The position numbers were made by a program, and so were the translations under genes. DNA of 64,000 bases from Halarcobacter sp. (GTDB lineage: Bacteria; Campylobacterota; Campylobacteria; Campylobacterales; Arcobacteraceae): the NCBI GenBank assembly GCA_030145305.1, contig JAQYVX010000002.1, forward strand, positions 62,001-126,000, written 5' to 3'. Position 1 is the first letter of the stretch, and every line of letters begins with the position of its first letter. Below, one piece after another: positions 1 through 15,000 of the stretch. Under the pieces are notes generated by a model. It made no database searches and was not told the DNA's origin. It worked only from the letters and a program-made list of their open reading frames with translations.

Positions 1-3000
1 CATTATCAGCTCCAGCATAAAGGCTATTTGCTTTTTCATCTCCGGTGATATTATCAGCTCTATCTGTACCTATTACATTTTCTATATTTCTTAAAGTATC
101 AGTTTTGCTATTTGAAATAGCCGTTCCTTCTGCATCATTACTAGCATTATTATCTGTATCTAAATCAACAGTAACCCCATAAGCTAAATCAGAGAAATCA
201 GCGGTATCATTATCAGCTCCACCATCAATAATATCTGCATTTTCTCCTCCTCTTATAGTGTCGTTTCCAGCTCCTGTACTTATTTCATTTGCTTGACTAT
301 CTCCATAAATAGTGTCATTTCCAGCTCCTGTGATAATATTTTCAATACCATCTATGAACTCCTCATTTCCATGACCATCATTAATAACACGATAACTATC
401 TTTACTTCCACTTATTTGAGATTTTGTCATATCAATGATTACATCATTTGAAGCTGTTCTACTTGTGAAATCAGCTGTATCTGTTCCACTTCCACCTATA
501 AGTCTATCTTCTCCTTCAGCACCTTCTAAATAATCATCTCCTGATTTACCATCTAAAGTATTAGATTGATTATTACCTTTAATATAATCATTTATATCAG
601 ACCCTACTATATTTTCAATATTTGTAATTGTGTCTGTTCCATATTGATTATGTATATATTGCCCTGATGTATTTGCTAAATCAACCGAAATACCCGTAAC
701 TGTTTGTGAATTGTAAGTTCTAGTATCATCTGTAATTGATAAAGCACTATAGTCTAAAGTATCATTTCCACTATTTGTAGTATCATCGCCATTTATTGAA
801 TCATCACCAGTCCCTGCATAGATGTAATCATTTCCTTCTCCACCTTCTACAAAGTCATTACCAGCATTTTCATAAATAGTATCATCTCCTGCTAATCCTT
901 TTAAAGTATTCTTTCCTGCATCACCTGTAATAATATCTCCACCTGAAGCTAAATCACTACCTATTATATTTTCAATACCACTAAAAGTATCTGTTCCTAT
1001 TGAGGCTCCTACAGCAAAGAATTTGCTTAAATCTGCACTTACAGTTGAGCTTTCTTTTGAATAATCAACAGTATCTCCTGCCCCATCTTTTACTGTAGTT
1101 GAACCTTGTGAATCATCAATTTGGGTATGATTTCCACCCACAAGATTATCATTTCCAGCTCCACCTATTAAAGTATCATCGCCATCTCCACCATCAAGTT
1201 CATCTTTTCCAGCTCCACCATCTAAAGTATCATTACCAGATTCACCATAAAGTTCATCATCATCAGCTTCACCTAAGATATAATCAACTCCACTTCCACC
1301 ATAAACAGTATCAAGACCTGCTCCACCTTTTAGTGTTTCAGTTCCTGTTGCATTTGCTCCACCATTTATATAATCATCACCAGCTCCACCATCAATATAA
1401 TCAGTTCCATCATTTCCTAGAAAGGTATTTTTACCCGTATCTCCTACTAATGTATCTGATAATGATGTTCCATAAATATTTTCTATATTAACTATTGTAT
1501 GATCATTTGATGTTCCATTTACCATTACATTTGAAACTGTTGAAGAAGCTAAAGTAACATCAATTCCTGTGCTTAAAGTTCCAACATCAAGATTACTATA
1601 ATCAACGGTATCACTTCCTCTACTTAAATCTGATTCATTTCCACCATCAATTACATCACCTGTAAACTCTGTACCTTTAAAAATATCATTTCCACTATTT
1701 CCAAAAAGGCTATCAGCTCCACTTCCACCTGTGATATCATCATTTCCTTCTCCCCCTGATATATAATCAGCCTCACCTTTTCCATCTAAAGTATCATTTC
1801 CGGCTTTTCCTAAAAGGGTATTGATTTGTCCATCACCTACTATATTATCGTGAGTTGTACTTCCTATAATATTTTCTATATTTTTGATTTGATCATAATT
1901 TGTATCACCTGTAATAGTTACAGTTGCAGCTGTAGAACCTGCTAAGGTTACATCTATTGCATTATTTCTAGAACTATAATCAACAGTGTCTCCTGTACTA
2001 TGATTAAGAGCACCATCTATAACATTTGTTTCATTTACTGCTGTTACAAAAGTATCATCATATTGTGAACCTAAAATATTTTCTATTGAAGTTAAAGTAT
2101 CTACTATTCCACCGTTTTCTATTGCTGTATCATTTTCTAAGTTAACACTAACTCCTGTAGTATTATCATAGTCATATCGTACCTCATCAGTTCCTATTCC
2201 ACCATCTAAAGTATTTTGTAAAGCACTTCCGGTAAAAGTATCATTCCCTGCTCCACCTATGATGTTTTCTATGCCATTTATAACATCATTATCTCCATTT
2301 GTTATAGTAAGAGTAGTATCTCCACTTGCTGCTAGAGTTGCTGTTATACTTTTTGTAATATCAGTAATTACACTATAATCAATAGTATCAATTCCCGTGT
2401 CTCCAACAATAGAATCAATTCCATCACTTGCATTCGTTGCTATAAAAGTGTCATTTCCAAGTCCACCATTAAGAATATCAGCTCCATCATCACCATATAT
2501 GATATCATCGCCTGCATCTCCTAAAATACTATCAGAATCAGCCCCACCATGAAGTTCATCATTATCAGCTCCACCATATAAAGTATCTTCTCCTTCTTCA
2601 CCAAAAAGAGTATCATTACCACCTCTACCTCTTAAGATATTAGTTACATTATTACCTCTAATATTGTCACCTTCAATATTAGAACCAGTTACATTCTCTA
2701 TACCATAAAGTTCATCATCACCTTGATCATCACTACTTGCTGTTCCTTTTGCATTTCCATTAGCTAAATCTACAGTCATACCTTTTATAGCTTGTGAATA
2801 ATCTACTGTATCATTTCCACTATCAGTTGATTCATCTCCACCATAGACTATATCTACTTTATTATCAGCTTGTTCAAAAGTGATAGTATCATTACCAGCT
2901 CCTCCATAAATAGTATCAGCACCTAAACCACCATTTAAATTATCAGCATCAGCTCCACCATATAAAGTATCATCGCCATCTTCACCATTGATATTATCTA

Positions 3001-6000
3001 TTCCATCACCACCATAAAGGGTATCTTTCCCTGTACCACCTTTGATGTTATCATTTCCATCACCACCATAGATTTGGTCATCACCTGCTTTACCATCTAA
3101 AATATCATCACCACTATTTACTAAATCATCAGCTTCATTTCCACCATAGATTTTATCATCACCTGCATTTCCTATTAGAGTATCATTTCCTTGCATACCC
3201 TCAAATCTATTTAATTTAGAATCTCCTGTAATAATATCTTTACTATTTGTACCAATAATATTCTCTACAGCTGTTAAAGTATGGTCATTTGTATTTGTTC
3301 CAACAGTTACTTGGGCTATAGTATTTCCAGATAAATCAATAGTAACACCAGAAGTTAATCCTTGATAATTTACAGTGTCAAAACCTTCACCACCATCTAT
3401 TTTATCTCCTGTTGTATCACCATCAGTTGACATTAGAATTATGTCATCATCTTCTCCACCATAAATAGTATCAGCCCCACCAGCTCCATTTAAAGTATCT
3501 CTTCCTTTTTGACCATAAATAATATTTTCTGCACTATTTCCAGTAATAGTATCATCTCCACCATCACTTCCTTTAATATTTTCAATACCATAAATAGTAT
3601 CTTCTTTATCAATTCCTACTTCAAAAATATTGTTATTATTTGAGTCAACTATTACAGTTGAGCTAAGTATTCCATCTTGTAAAGTTACTGAAATTTTATT
3701 TTCACTACTATAATCTACAGTATCACTTCCTAAATCAGCTCCATCTTTTAATCCACCATAAATAGTATCATTTGAATCTGAACTTACAAAAGTGTCATCA
3801 CCTTGATTTCCTTGAAGTGTGTTTACAGCACTACTTCCTTTTATAATATCATTGCCTTGACCTGCTATTGCATTTTCTATAGAATAAAGCTCATCTTTGT
3901 CTGTTGTATTTACTAAAGCTTCACCTGTTTGTAAATTTATATTTATATTATCACTTGTAACATATTCATAACTTACTGTGTCATTAATAATTAAATTTTC
4001 AGTTGTACCATCTAAATGTCCATAAATTTTGTCATTTCCAGCTCCACCTTGAAGAGTATCTTCTCCGCTCCCACCTTCTAATTTATTAGCTTTTCCATCA
4101 CCTTTAATAATATCATTGGCATTACCACCAATAAAATTCTCAAAACCTTTAATAGTATCAGTATCACCACTTGCAATATTAACTTGCCATGAATCTGTTC
4201 CATTTCCTGTTTCAAATTCATGAGTAGCATTTCCACTTATATCAATATTTATAGATTCATTTAAATTTGAATAATCAAGAGTATCACCATCTCCTGTTCC
4301 ACCATCATATTTATCAGCTCCATCAAGGGCAAAACTAGCTACTACTGTATCATTTCCTTCTCCTGCAAATACTGTATCTGCACCGGCTTTTGCTTCTATA
4401 TAATCATCACCTTTTTGTGACGTAATTATATTATTTTGAGAACTTCCATAAATAGTATCTGCTTCAAAATTTGAACCTATAACATTTTCTATTCCATAAA
4501 GATCATCTATCCCTTGACCTTGGTCACTAACTGCACCTATTGATTTACCTATATAAACACTATCACTATCATCTAAATCAAGGTTTATAATTAATGATTC
4601 TAAAGCATTTGTATAATCTACTGTATCTATTCCACTATCTGTGTGTGTAGTTCCAACTAATGTTCCACCATAAATCTTATCACTTCCAACTCCACCTGTT
4701 AAAGTATCATTATTAGCTCCACCTTGTAAAATATCATCTCCACTTCCACCTAAAAGTTGATCATCTCCAGCCTCACCTTTTAAATTATCTTTTCCATCTT
4801 CACCATAAAGAGTATCATTCCCATCTTGACCTAAAAAAGTATTATTTTCTTTATCACCTTTTATATAATCATTATCTTGTGTTCCAACTACATTTTCTAC
4901 ATTTACTATTTTGTCATTTTCTTGAGCATTTATGATTACCTCACTTTGGTTTGCACTATCTAAAATTACTCTTATCCCTTCTGTTCCAGCATCTGCATCA
5001 CCTGCAATAATAGAATAATCAATAGTATCTTTAGTACCCTCTCCTCCATCAAAATAATCAGCTCCATCGTTTCCTGATTCTAAGCTATCATCATTATTTA
5101 CATCAAGTCCTGAGATAAAAGTATCATCACCTTTCCCACCTGTAAAGCTATTATCTTTATCACTTCCTATAACAATATCATTTTGAGAAGAACCTATTAT
5201 ATTTTCAATGTTTACAATAGTGTCTTTGTCATCATTGGTTCCACCATTATCTACTACTATTTGTTCATTTGTCGTACTTAGATTTACAGTTACACCATTT
5301 GTTGAGTAGTTTGCATAAGAGATTGTGTCTATTTCACTTCCACTTCCTCCATCAACTTTATTTGCTTTATTATCTTCATTCATAATAAAAGTATCACTAG
5401 CACTTCCACCAAGAGCATTTTCTATAGAAAGTAAAGTATCTGTTTCGGTTGTAGTTGAAGCTTTATTTTGCGAGAAATCTACTGTAACAGAAGTAGTTTT
5501 ATCATCATAAAGTGCGGTATCATTCCCCTCTCCACCTTGTAGATTATCATCTCCTGCATAACCTTTTAAAGTATCATCTCCTGCTTCACCTTTTAGAGTA
5601 TTTTTATCTGCATTACCTCTAATATCATCATTACCACTTGTTCCTGTAATATTCTCAATATTTATTAAAGTATCTGTAACTGTGCTTCCATCTGCATCTA
5701 CAACGCTTACTTCTGCATTTGTACTTAAATTAACAGTAATACTATCTCCTACTTGATTTAGCCTATCATTATGACTATAATCTACAGTATCTCCAGAAAG
5801 TTCCCCACTATTAATTTCATTTCCTCCATTTGTTCCACCATCAAAAGTATTATTTGCAGTAATATCAGTATAAAAAGTATCATCATATTTAGAACCTAAA
5901 ACATTCTCTATCTCAGTGATTTTATCTAAACCTTCTCCCCCACCTACATCTTGGGCAGTAGTTCCATCATCACCTAAATCTACGGTTACTCCACTAGCAG

Positions 6001-9000
6001 CTTGTCTATAATCAACAGTATCATTTCCTTCTCCACCTACAAGAAAATCATCTCCAACATTTCCAGCAATTGTATCATCGCCATATCCACCATAAATAGT
6101 ATCATTTCCAGCACCACCTGAAAGCTCATCATTTCCACCATTTGTAAGTGTGTTTGCTTCATCATCACCATAAATAGTATCAGAACCTGTTCCACCAGCA
6201 ATAGAATCATCTCCTAGTTCACCTATTAGTAAGTCATCATTGTCATTTCCAGATATTTTGTCATTTCCACGACCTGCATAAACCGTATCATCTCCAGTTC
6301 CTGCATCTATAGTATCATTTCCTCCAAAAGAGGTATCAGTACTTGAATCTCCATAAATTATATCTTTATCGCTTCCACCTTCAATGAAATCATCTCCCTC
6401 TCCACCTTCTATAAGGTCAAGACCTGCTCCACCATAAAGCTTATCATTATCTGCTCCACCATAAAGAGTATCATTCCCATCAAGTCCACTTAAAGTATCT
6501 TCTCCTGCATTTCCATAAAGTGTATTTTTTTGAATATTTCCAGTGATAGTATCATTTGCACTTCCACCTTTTATATTTTCTATATTTATTACTGTATCAT
6601 TTGAAGAAACTCCTAATGTAACAGTTGAAAGTGTAGAGTCATTAAGTGTTACATTTACAGTTTCATTTAAAGCACTATAATCTACTGTATCTATTCCAGT
6701 ATTTCCATCAAATTGATTTGAAACTGTTGTGTTTGTTATAAAAGTATCATTTGCTGTTCCACCAATAATATTTTCTATTGAAGTTAAAAAATCATTATCT
6801 CCCGTGGCATTACTTGGATTACTTAAATCTATTTCTAAATCTTCTGTATAATTTTCATAACTTACGGTATCTATTCCATTTAAACCATTTATTTTATTAG
6901 CTTCTGCTGTTAAGGAACCTGTTGAGGCTAAAATGATTTTATCATTTTGATTTGTTCCTATTACATTTTCAAAACCTAAAAGAGTATCACTATCAGTTGA
7001 GGCATTTATAATACCTGAATTATTTCCTAAATCTACTATTACACCATTTGTAGTTGAGTATGAATAATCAACAGTATCATCAAGTCCAAGTCCACCATCT
7101 AAAATATCATTTCCAGCACCACCTGAAATAATATCAGCACCATCAAGACCTTTTAAAGTATTTTTATTTCCATCACCAGAAATAGTATCATCACCCGCAC
7201 TTCCTGTGATATTTTCTATACCATCTAATTTATCAGTAACAGTAACTATTCCATTATTTGTGATCTCTACAGTTCCTAAAAGCATATCAGCAACAATCTT
7301 ATCATCAGAATCTTTTAAACCATTTGTATAATTAAAATAATCTACTGTGTCCCCTAGAGTTTGGTGATTATTTCCATAAAATGTATTTGCATTATTTATA
7401 TCACTATAAAAAGTATCATCAAAATCTGAGCCTTTTACATTTTCAATATCTACTAAGGTATCTATACCTAAGCCAGCTCCAACATTAACTGAAGCCCCAG
7501 ACATATCAACAGTTACAGAAGATATAGCATCAGAATAATCTACTGTATCTCCAATAGCTGTATTTGTTCCTCCATTAAGATAATCATCTCCTGTTCCACC
7601 TTTTAGAGTATCATCTCCTGCTTCTCCGTATAAAGAATCATTTCCAGCTTTTCCATCAAGTGAGTCATTTCCAGCTTGACCTTTTAAGATATTCCCTTCA
7701 CTATTTCCAACAATAGTATCAATACCTTGAGTTCCTATTACATTTTCAATATTTTTAAGAGTATCTGAGTCTGCATTATTAATATTTATTGAAGTACTAC
7801 TTCCAGTTTCTGCAAGAGTTAAACTTGTGATATTATTTGAAGAATCCAAAATAGAATAATCTACGGTATCACTACCATCTCCACCATCAATTTGATCAAG
7901 ACCATCTGTTGCATTTGTTGCTATAAAAGTATCATTTCCTGTTCCACCTTCAAGAATATCAGCTCCACCTTTACCCTCTAAAATGTCATCTCCCGCATCA
8001 CCTTTTAAGTAGTTAGATTCTGCATTTCCAGTGATAGTATCATTATTTATTGTTCCTGTTACATTTACAATGCCATGAAGTTTATCTATTGAATCAGCAT
8101 TTGAAAAATCAACATCTCCAACTATTGCACTATTAAGTTTAAAAACTTCTGCATAGCCATTTGTAGTATCACTTAAATCAACTTTTATTTTTCCTATATT
8201 ACTTCCACTATAATCAATTTTACTATAATCACCGTCAACATTATCTCCTATAAGGTATGAATAATATGTGTCATTTCCTTTACTTCCATAAAATTTATCA
8301 TAACCTTCATTTCCAATAAAAGTATCATCTAGTGAATCTGAACCTGTAAAAGAGTCATCTTTAAGAGAACCCATAATTCTCTCTATATTTATTAGAGTAT
8401 CAACTCCTCCATCACCATCATTTGTAACATGCCCTGAAACTTTAGACATATCAACAGTTATAGCTGTTGTTGCCCTTGTATAATCTGCGGTATCAGCGGT
8501 TGTTTGTGTTCCCCCATCTAAAACATCATTTCCACCTGCTCCATAAAGAGTATCGTCTCCAGCATCACCTTTTAATGTATTTTTATTGCCATCTCCATTA
8601 ATGATGTCATCTACTTTAGAACCTGTTATATTTTCTATATTTTTAATATAATCTTTTGTTCCATTATCAACAGTAACCGTTGATACTCCCATATGTCCAC
8701 CTGAATCGCCAACTAATGATAAATCAATATTTATAGAAGAATTTAAAGCACTATAATCTACAGTATCGCCTATAACTTCAGATCCTGTTCCTCCATCTAT
8801 ATAATCATCTCCATCAATTCCATCTTCTAGTGTACTATTTGTAGTATTGTAAATACCAGCCTTAAAGGTATCATCACCTTCTCCACCATCTAAAATATCA
8901 GCACCACCATCACCTGAAATAGTATCATTACCATTAAGTCCTACAATAGTATTTATCGAATTATTTCCTATGATAATATCAGATTGATTAGTTGCTGTTA

Positions 9001-12000
9001 TATTTTCAATATCTTTTAGAAAATCATCACCAACATTATCTAATAAGGCTTGAGTGTAACCATCAGCATCTACTTCTTTAAGGTTTAAGTTAAGTTTTTT
9101 GCTTTCTGAAGAAAAACTTACAAAATCTCCTTTTCCAGCTGTATGTGACCCTCCATCAAGATAATCTATCCCTGTTCCACCATCTAAAATATCATCTCCA
9201 CTATCCCCATAAAGAGAGTCAATATCTGCTCCACCTTTTAAGGTGTCATTATTATCCCCACCTCTTAAAATGTCATTTCCAGCTCCACCATCAATATTAT
9301 CATCACCCTCATTTCCAACTAAAATATTAGCAAGAACATCTCCTGTAATATTATCAGCACCCTTAGTTCCAATTACATTTTCAACACCTTCAATTTTATC
9401 TGCTGTTTTACCATTGATTATAACTGTTTGAATTTCTGATCCATCAAGGGTCACTGTAATTTGATTTGTTGCATCTAAAGCACTGTAATCTACGGTGTCT
9501 TTTCCTGTTCCACCTATAATTTTATCTTCTTCATCATCAGCATTTAAGATAAAAGTATCTGAGTTAAGGCCACCATCTAAAACATCAGCACCATTTCCAG
9601 AAATAAGAGTATCTTCACCACTTGAACCAAAAAGTGTATTACCATTATTTCCTGCAATTAAAGTATCTCCAGCTGTTGAGCCTATTACAGTTTTGAAATT
9701 AATTATGGTATCTTGTTCATCACTTGCATCTGTATTATTTCCACTACTATCATAAGAGAAGCCATTATTGTTTTTATCTGTTATAGCACTATTATTTCTT
9801 AAATCTACTCGAACTGATTTATCAATACTTTCATAAGAAAGAGTATTTAACTCCGTATTAACTCCACTTCCATTATTTGTGAATCCACCATCTAAATAAT
9901 CTTCTCCTAAACCACCATCAATAGTATCATTTCCTGCTCCACCTAAAATAGTATTCTTGCCACTATTTCCTACAAGAGTATCCCCTACACTTGAACCTGT
10001 GATATTTTCTATATTTTTTAGTATATGGTCATCACTTCCACCTAATTGAACAGTATTACTTAATCCGCCATCTTTTAATGTTAAATTTACACTTGCTGTT
10101 ATATTACTATAATCAACAGTATCTCCATTTAACTCTGAAGCAGTTCCACCATCTATAAAGTCATCTTTTGTTTGCCCATCTCTTTGTATAAAAATATCAT
10201 CACCAGCATTACCATATAAAGAATCTGCATTTGCTCCACCATCTATAGTATCATTTCCTGCTCCACCTTCAAGCTTATTACTTTGGGCGTCTCCTGTAAT
10301 AGTATCTGCATTTGAAGTTCCAATTACATTTTCAATACTTAAAAGAGTGTCACTATCTAATACATTAGAAGAAGCATTTAATATTTCTGTACTTGGAGTA
10401 GCTAAATTTACATTTATGTGATAAGAGTTTGATAAGTTGCTATAGTCTAAAGTATCGGTATTCCCTTCACCATTTAAAATATCACTATTTCCATCTATAT
10501 CTGCATCTGTAATTTTGAAAACATCATTCCCCGTTCCTCCATAAAGAGTATCAAGTCCACCTTTTCCAGAAAGAGTATCACTTCCATCTGCTCCTGTAAT
10601 AGTATTTGCATTATTATCTCCAATTAAATTATCATCTTTTGAAGAACCTAAAATATTTTCAAAGCCACTTATTACATCAATCCCTGCATTTATAGTATCA
10701 ATAGTACCATCTACATCTGATAAATCAACAGTAACTCCTGTAGCATCTGATGATGTTGCATTTGCATAAGATAAAGTATCATTCCCTGCTCCACCTTTTA
10801 AAGTATTTGCTCCTGAATTTCCTTCAATAGTATCATTTAAAGATGAACCTATTAAATTTTCAATATCTATTAAAGTATCAGTATCAGTTCCAATACGAGC
10901 ATCACCTCTTTGTAAAGAAGCATCTACTGCACCCTCTAACATATAAGTTACAGTATCATTTCCTCCTTCTCCATCAAGAGTATCATTTCCTGCTCCTCCT
11001 GCAATTAAATCATTCCCTAATCCACCTTTAATATTATTAACTCCGTTATTTCCTATTAAAGTATCACTATATTTAGAGCCTATTATATCTTCAAAATTTT
11101 TAAGTGTATCTATTCCTACTTCAATTCCTGTAGCTGTTGAAGAGTTTATATTTACATTTGCAGTTGAAGTATCAGCATCTAGATCTGCATTTATATTTGA
11201 TGAACTTAAATTTAAAGTCACCGAAGATTTTGTATTTTTATATGAAATAATATCTTCTGTTCCAATATCTCCATCTAAGGTATTATCAGATTTATTCCCT
11301 TCAATTGTATCATTTTCACTAGTTCCTATAATATTTTCAATACCAGAAACTTGATGATTTCCATCTTCTGTACTTCCAACTGTTACATCTGTACTTCCAA
11401 CTGTTACATTTGTCAGTCCTGTGTCTTTTAAATTTATAGAAAGAGACTCACTTAGATTACTATAATCTACAGTATCTCCAATATTGCCAGTATTAGTTCC
11501 CCCATAAATAATATCTCCTTTTAAATCTAAAAGAGTTGCTGTTTGAAGAAAAGTATCATCACCTTCATTTCCATATAAAATATCAGAATCAGCCCCACCT
11601 GTGATAGTATCATCATCAGCTCCACCTTCAATTCTATCGCTTCCTGCTCCACCTTTAAGTGTATCAGCTCCGGCATTTCCCAAAATAGTATTAGCAAACT
11701 CATCACCTGTTATATCATCTGCTACTTGTGAACCTGAAATATTTTCAATTTCTATTAAAGTATCTTCCTCTTCTGTTGGAGAGTGAAGAGATAATCCATT
11801 ACTAGCTGTATCTATATAAGCTGTTGTAGTTCCATCTGAATCTAAAGTAACCTGAACACCGACATTTCTTTGACTATAATCAACAGTATCTCCATTTACT
11901 TCTAAAATACTTCCACCATTTATAGTATCATTTCCAGTACCACCTTTAAAAGTGTCATCTCCTGCTTCACCAAAAAGAAAGTCATCTCCACCATTTCCTA

Positions 12001-15000
12001 TTAAAGAATCATTTCCTCCTCCAGAATAAAAAGTATTGGCATCATCATTTCCTGTTAAAGTATCCGCATGGTCTGTTGCTTTTATAATCTCTATATTTGT
12101 TAAGACATCTTTATCTATTGCATTTTTTTCAACATCAATACTCTCATCTTGATTGATTGTTATTTTTACTCCATTTGTCAACTTTGAATAATCTACTGTA
12201 TCGCCTGAATCATGAGTTCCACCATCAATAGTATCTTTTCCATAGCTTCCATAAAAAGTATCATCTCCTGCTAATCCTTCAAGTTTATTATCAGAAATAT
12301 TTCCAGTAATAGTATCATTTTTGATACTTCCTTGAACATTTTCAATTCCTTTAATAATTAAGTCATTAGTTCCATCAGTATTTGTATCTTGTTCTTGAGT
12401 ATTTGCTAGGTCTACTGTAATTCCAGTTAGAGCTGAAGCATCAAGATAATCAAAACTAACATAATCTCCTTTTATTCCATTAGTTCCACCATCAAGATAA
12501 TCAATTTTTCCACTTCCTGTACCATTTCCAAAAAGTGTATCATCTCCTGCATTTCCTATTAAAGTATTTTCAAAAGCTGTTCCTTTAAGAGTATCATCAA
12601 AATTTCCACCTATAGCTCCTTCAATAGAATCAAAAGTATCACTACCAAGTCCTGCTCCTATAAGCACGGGATTTCCTTGTGTTGCTGATAAATCTACATT
12701 AACCCCACTAGTTGCATCAGAAAAATCAGCTGTATCTGTTCCTTCTCCACCAAGAAGAATATCATCCCCTGCTCCACCTTTTAAGGTATCATTTCCTTTT
12801 GAACCATTAAGAATATTATTAAGTTCATTACCTATAATATTATCAGCAAAGTCTGTCCCAAGAACATTTTCAATATTTTTTACTTTATCTACACCAACTT
12901 GATTTCCAGTAGTTTGGTCAGTAGCTATTTCATTAGCTAAATCAACATTTATACCAATTTCATAACCATTACCTACATCATTTATATAAGAATAATCTAC
13001 TGTGTCTCCAGCATTTTCTTTTACTGTAGTTGAGCCTTGAGTATCATCATTTTGGGTATGGTTTCCACCATCTAAATAATCATTTCCTCTACCACCTGAT
13101 ACAGTATCATCTCCATTATTAGTAATTATGGTATTATTTTCATTATCACCATTTACATTATCGTTTCCACTACCTGTAGTAATATTTTCAATATCTTGAA
13201 CAAAATCATTATCAATGCCATCAACTTTTACTCTTACTTGAGTATTTCCAGCTAAAGAAACAGATAAATCAGCACTATAAAGTTCATAAGTTACAGTATC
13301 ATTGCCACTTCCACCATTTATAGTATCTATTCCATCTCCAACTGTAGATTTAAAAGTATCATTTCCTGTGCCACCAAATAAATTATCATTACCCAAGCCA
13401 CCTATAATAATATCATCTCCAGATCCGCCATCAAGGTAATCATCTCCAGCTCTACCATCAAGAGTATCGTCGCCATCATTTCCAAAAAAAGTATTGGAAT
13501 TTCCATCACCTATAAAATTATCATTTTGTTTTGTACCTATAATTTTTTCAATATCTATTAAAGTATCACTTGAATCTTCTGTCCCACCTGTGACATTCAC
13601 TTGTTCTTCTGTTTTATTTAAATCTACAGAAATACTTTCACTTGTTAAGAGTGAATAATCTACTACATCGGTAAAAGCATAATCATTTTTATAATCTAAT
13701 CCAGATACTGAACTTATAGTAGCTTCTGTTTGTAAGTATACATGAGTGCCATCTGTAACAATATTTCCAAAACTCTCATTTCCGGCTAATATATTTGCTG
13801 CATTTTTAGTATTAAAATCACTTACTATTTCTTCTGCTGTTGCACCTGAAATAGTAACAGCAACTAAACCAAGGGTAAGAATAAAGCTTCCTGAATTTGT
13901 AGCAGTAAATCTATGGGAATGCTCATTTTTCCCACCATCTAAAGTATCGTTTTTTCCTTTTCCTATAAGAACATCACTTCCAAAGCCACCCAAAAGTGTA
14001 TTTATAGAGTTATTTCCAATAAGAGTATCATTTCCAAAACCACCTTCTAGGTTCTCAACATTTGTAATAACAATTTGCCCTTCACCTGAAGTTTGTACTG
14101 TTTCACCTAAAGATAAATCAATTTTAATATCATTTGTAGTAAAAGCAAAACTAACTGTATCATTTCCTTCTCCACCATCTAAAGAATCTACAGTTCCATT
14201 AGTTGTATCACTTACTCCTGAACTAATTAGAGTATCATTACCTTCATTTCCCCGAAGATTATTAGCGCCATTAGTACCTATTAAAATATCATCATTTGTT
14301 CCACCACTAACACCTTCTATTGAGATAAAAGTATCTACTCCTTGTCCTTGGGCTACTTCTCTAGGAGCTAAAGAACCTAAATCAATATTAAGTTTTTCTG
14401 TTACCTCACTATAATCTACAGTATCAACACCTACTCCACCATCAAAAACATCATCACCTGCTCCACCTTCAAGAGTGTCATTTCCGCCTCTTCCTTCTAA
14501 AGTATTATTTAAATTATTCCCAGAAATAGTATCGTCATTTGATGAACCTATTACATTTTCTATACCTTCTAAAATATCAGATGCATTAGTATTAAGATTT
14601 ACTCCTTGACCTTTTGTTCCATTTTTGTCAAGGTCAACATTTATACCCTTTGCTGTTCCTACACCAACATCAGAATAATCAACAGTATCCCCAAGAGAAG
14701 TATTATTTCCTCCTACAAGGTAATTATTTCCGCCTCCACCTTTTAAAGTGTCATCACCCTCATTACCCCAAAGAGTATTATTATTAGCATCACCTGAAAT
14801 GGTATCATTTGCTTTAGTACCTATTACATTTTCTATAGAATATAAAGAATCTTTAGCATTTCCATTCTCACTTAAAGTTGATATATTTTCTCCATTTAAA
14901 GTGATGTTAATACCATCATTACCATTTAAACTACCTCTACTACTGTAATCTACTGTATCATTTCCTCCATCACCAAAAAGAGTATCATTTCCATTACTGG

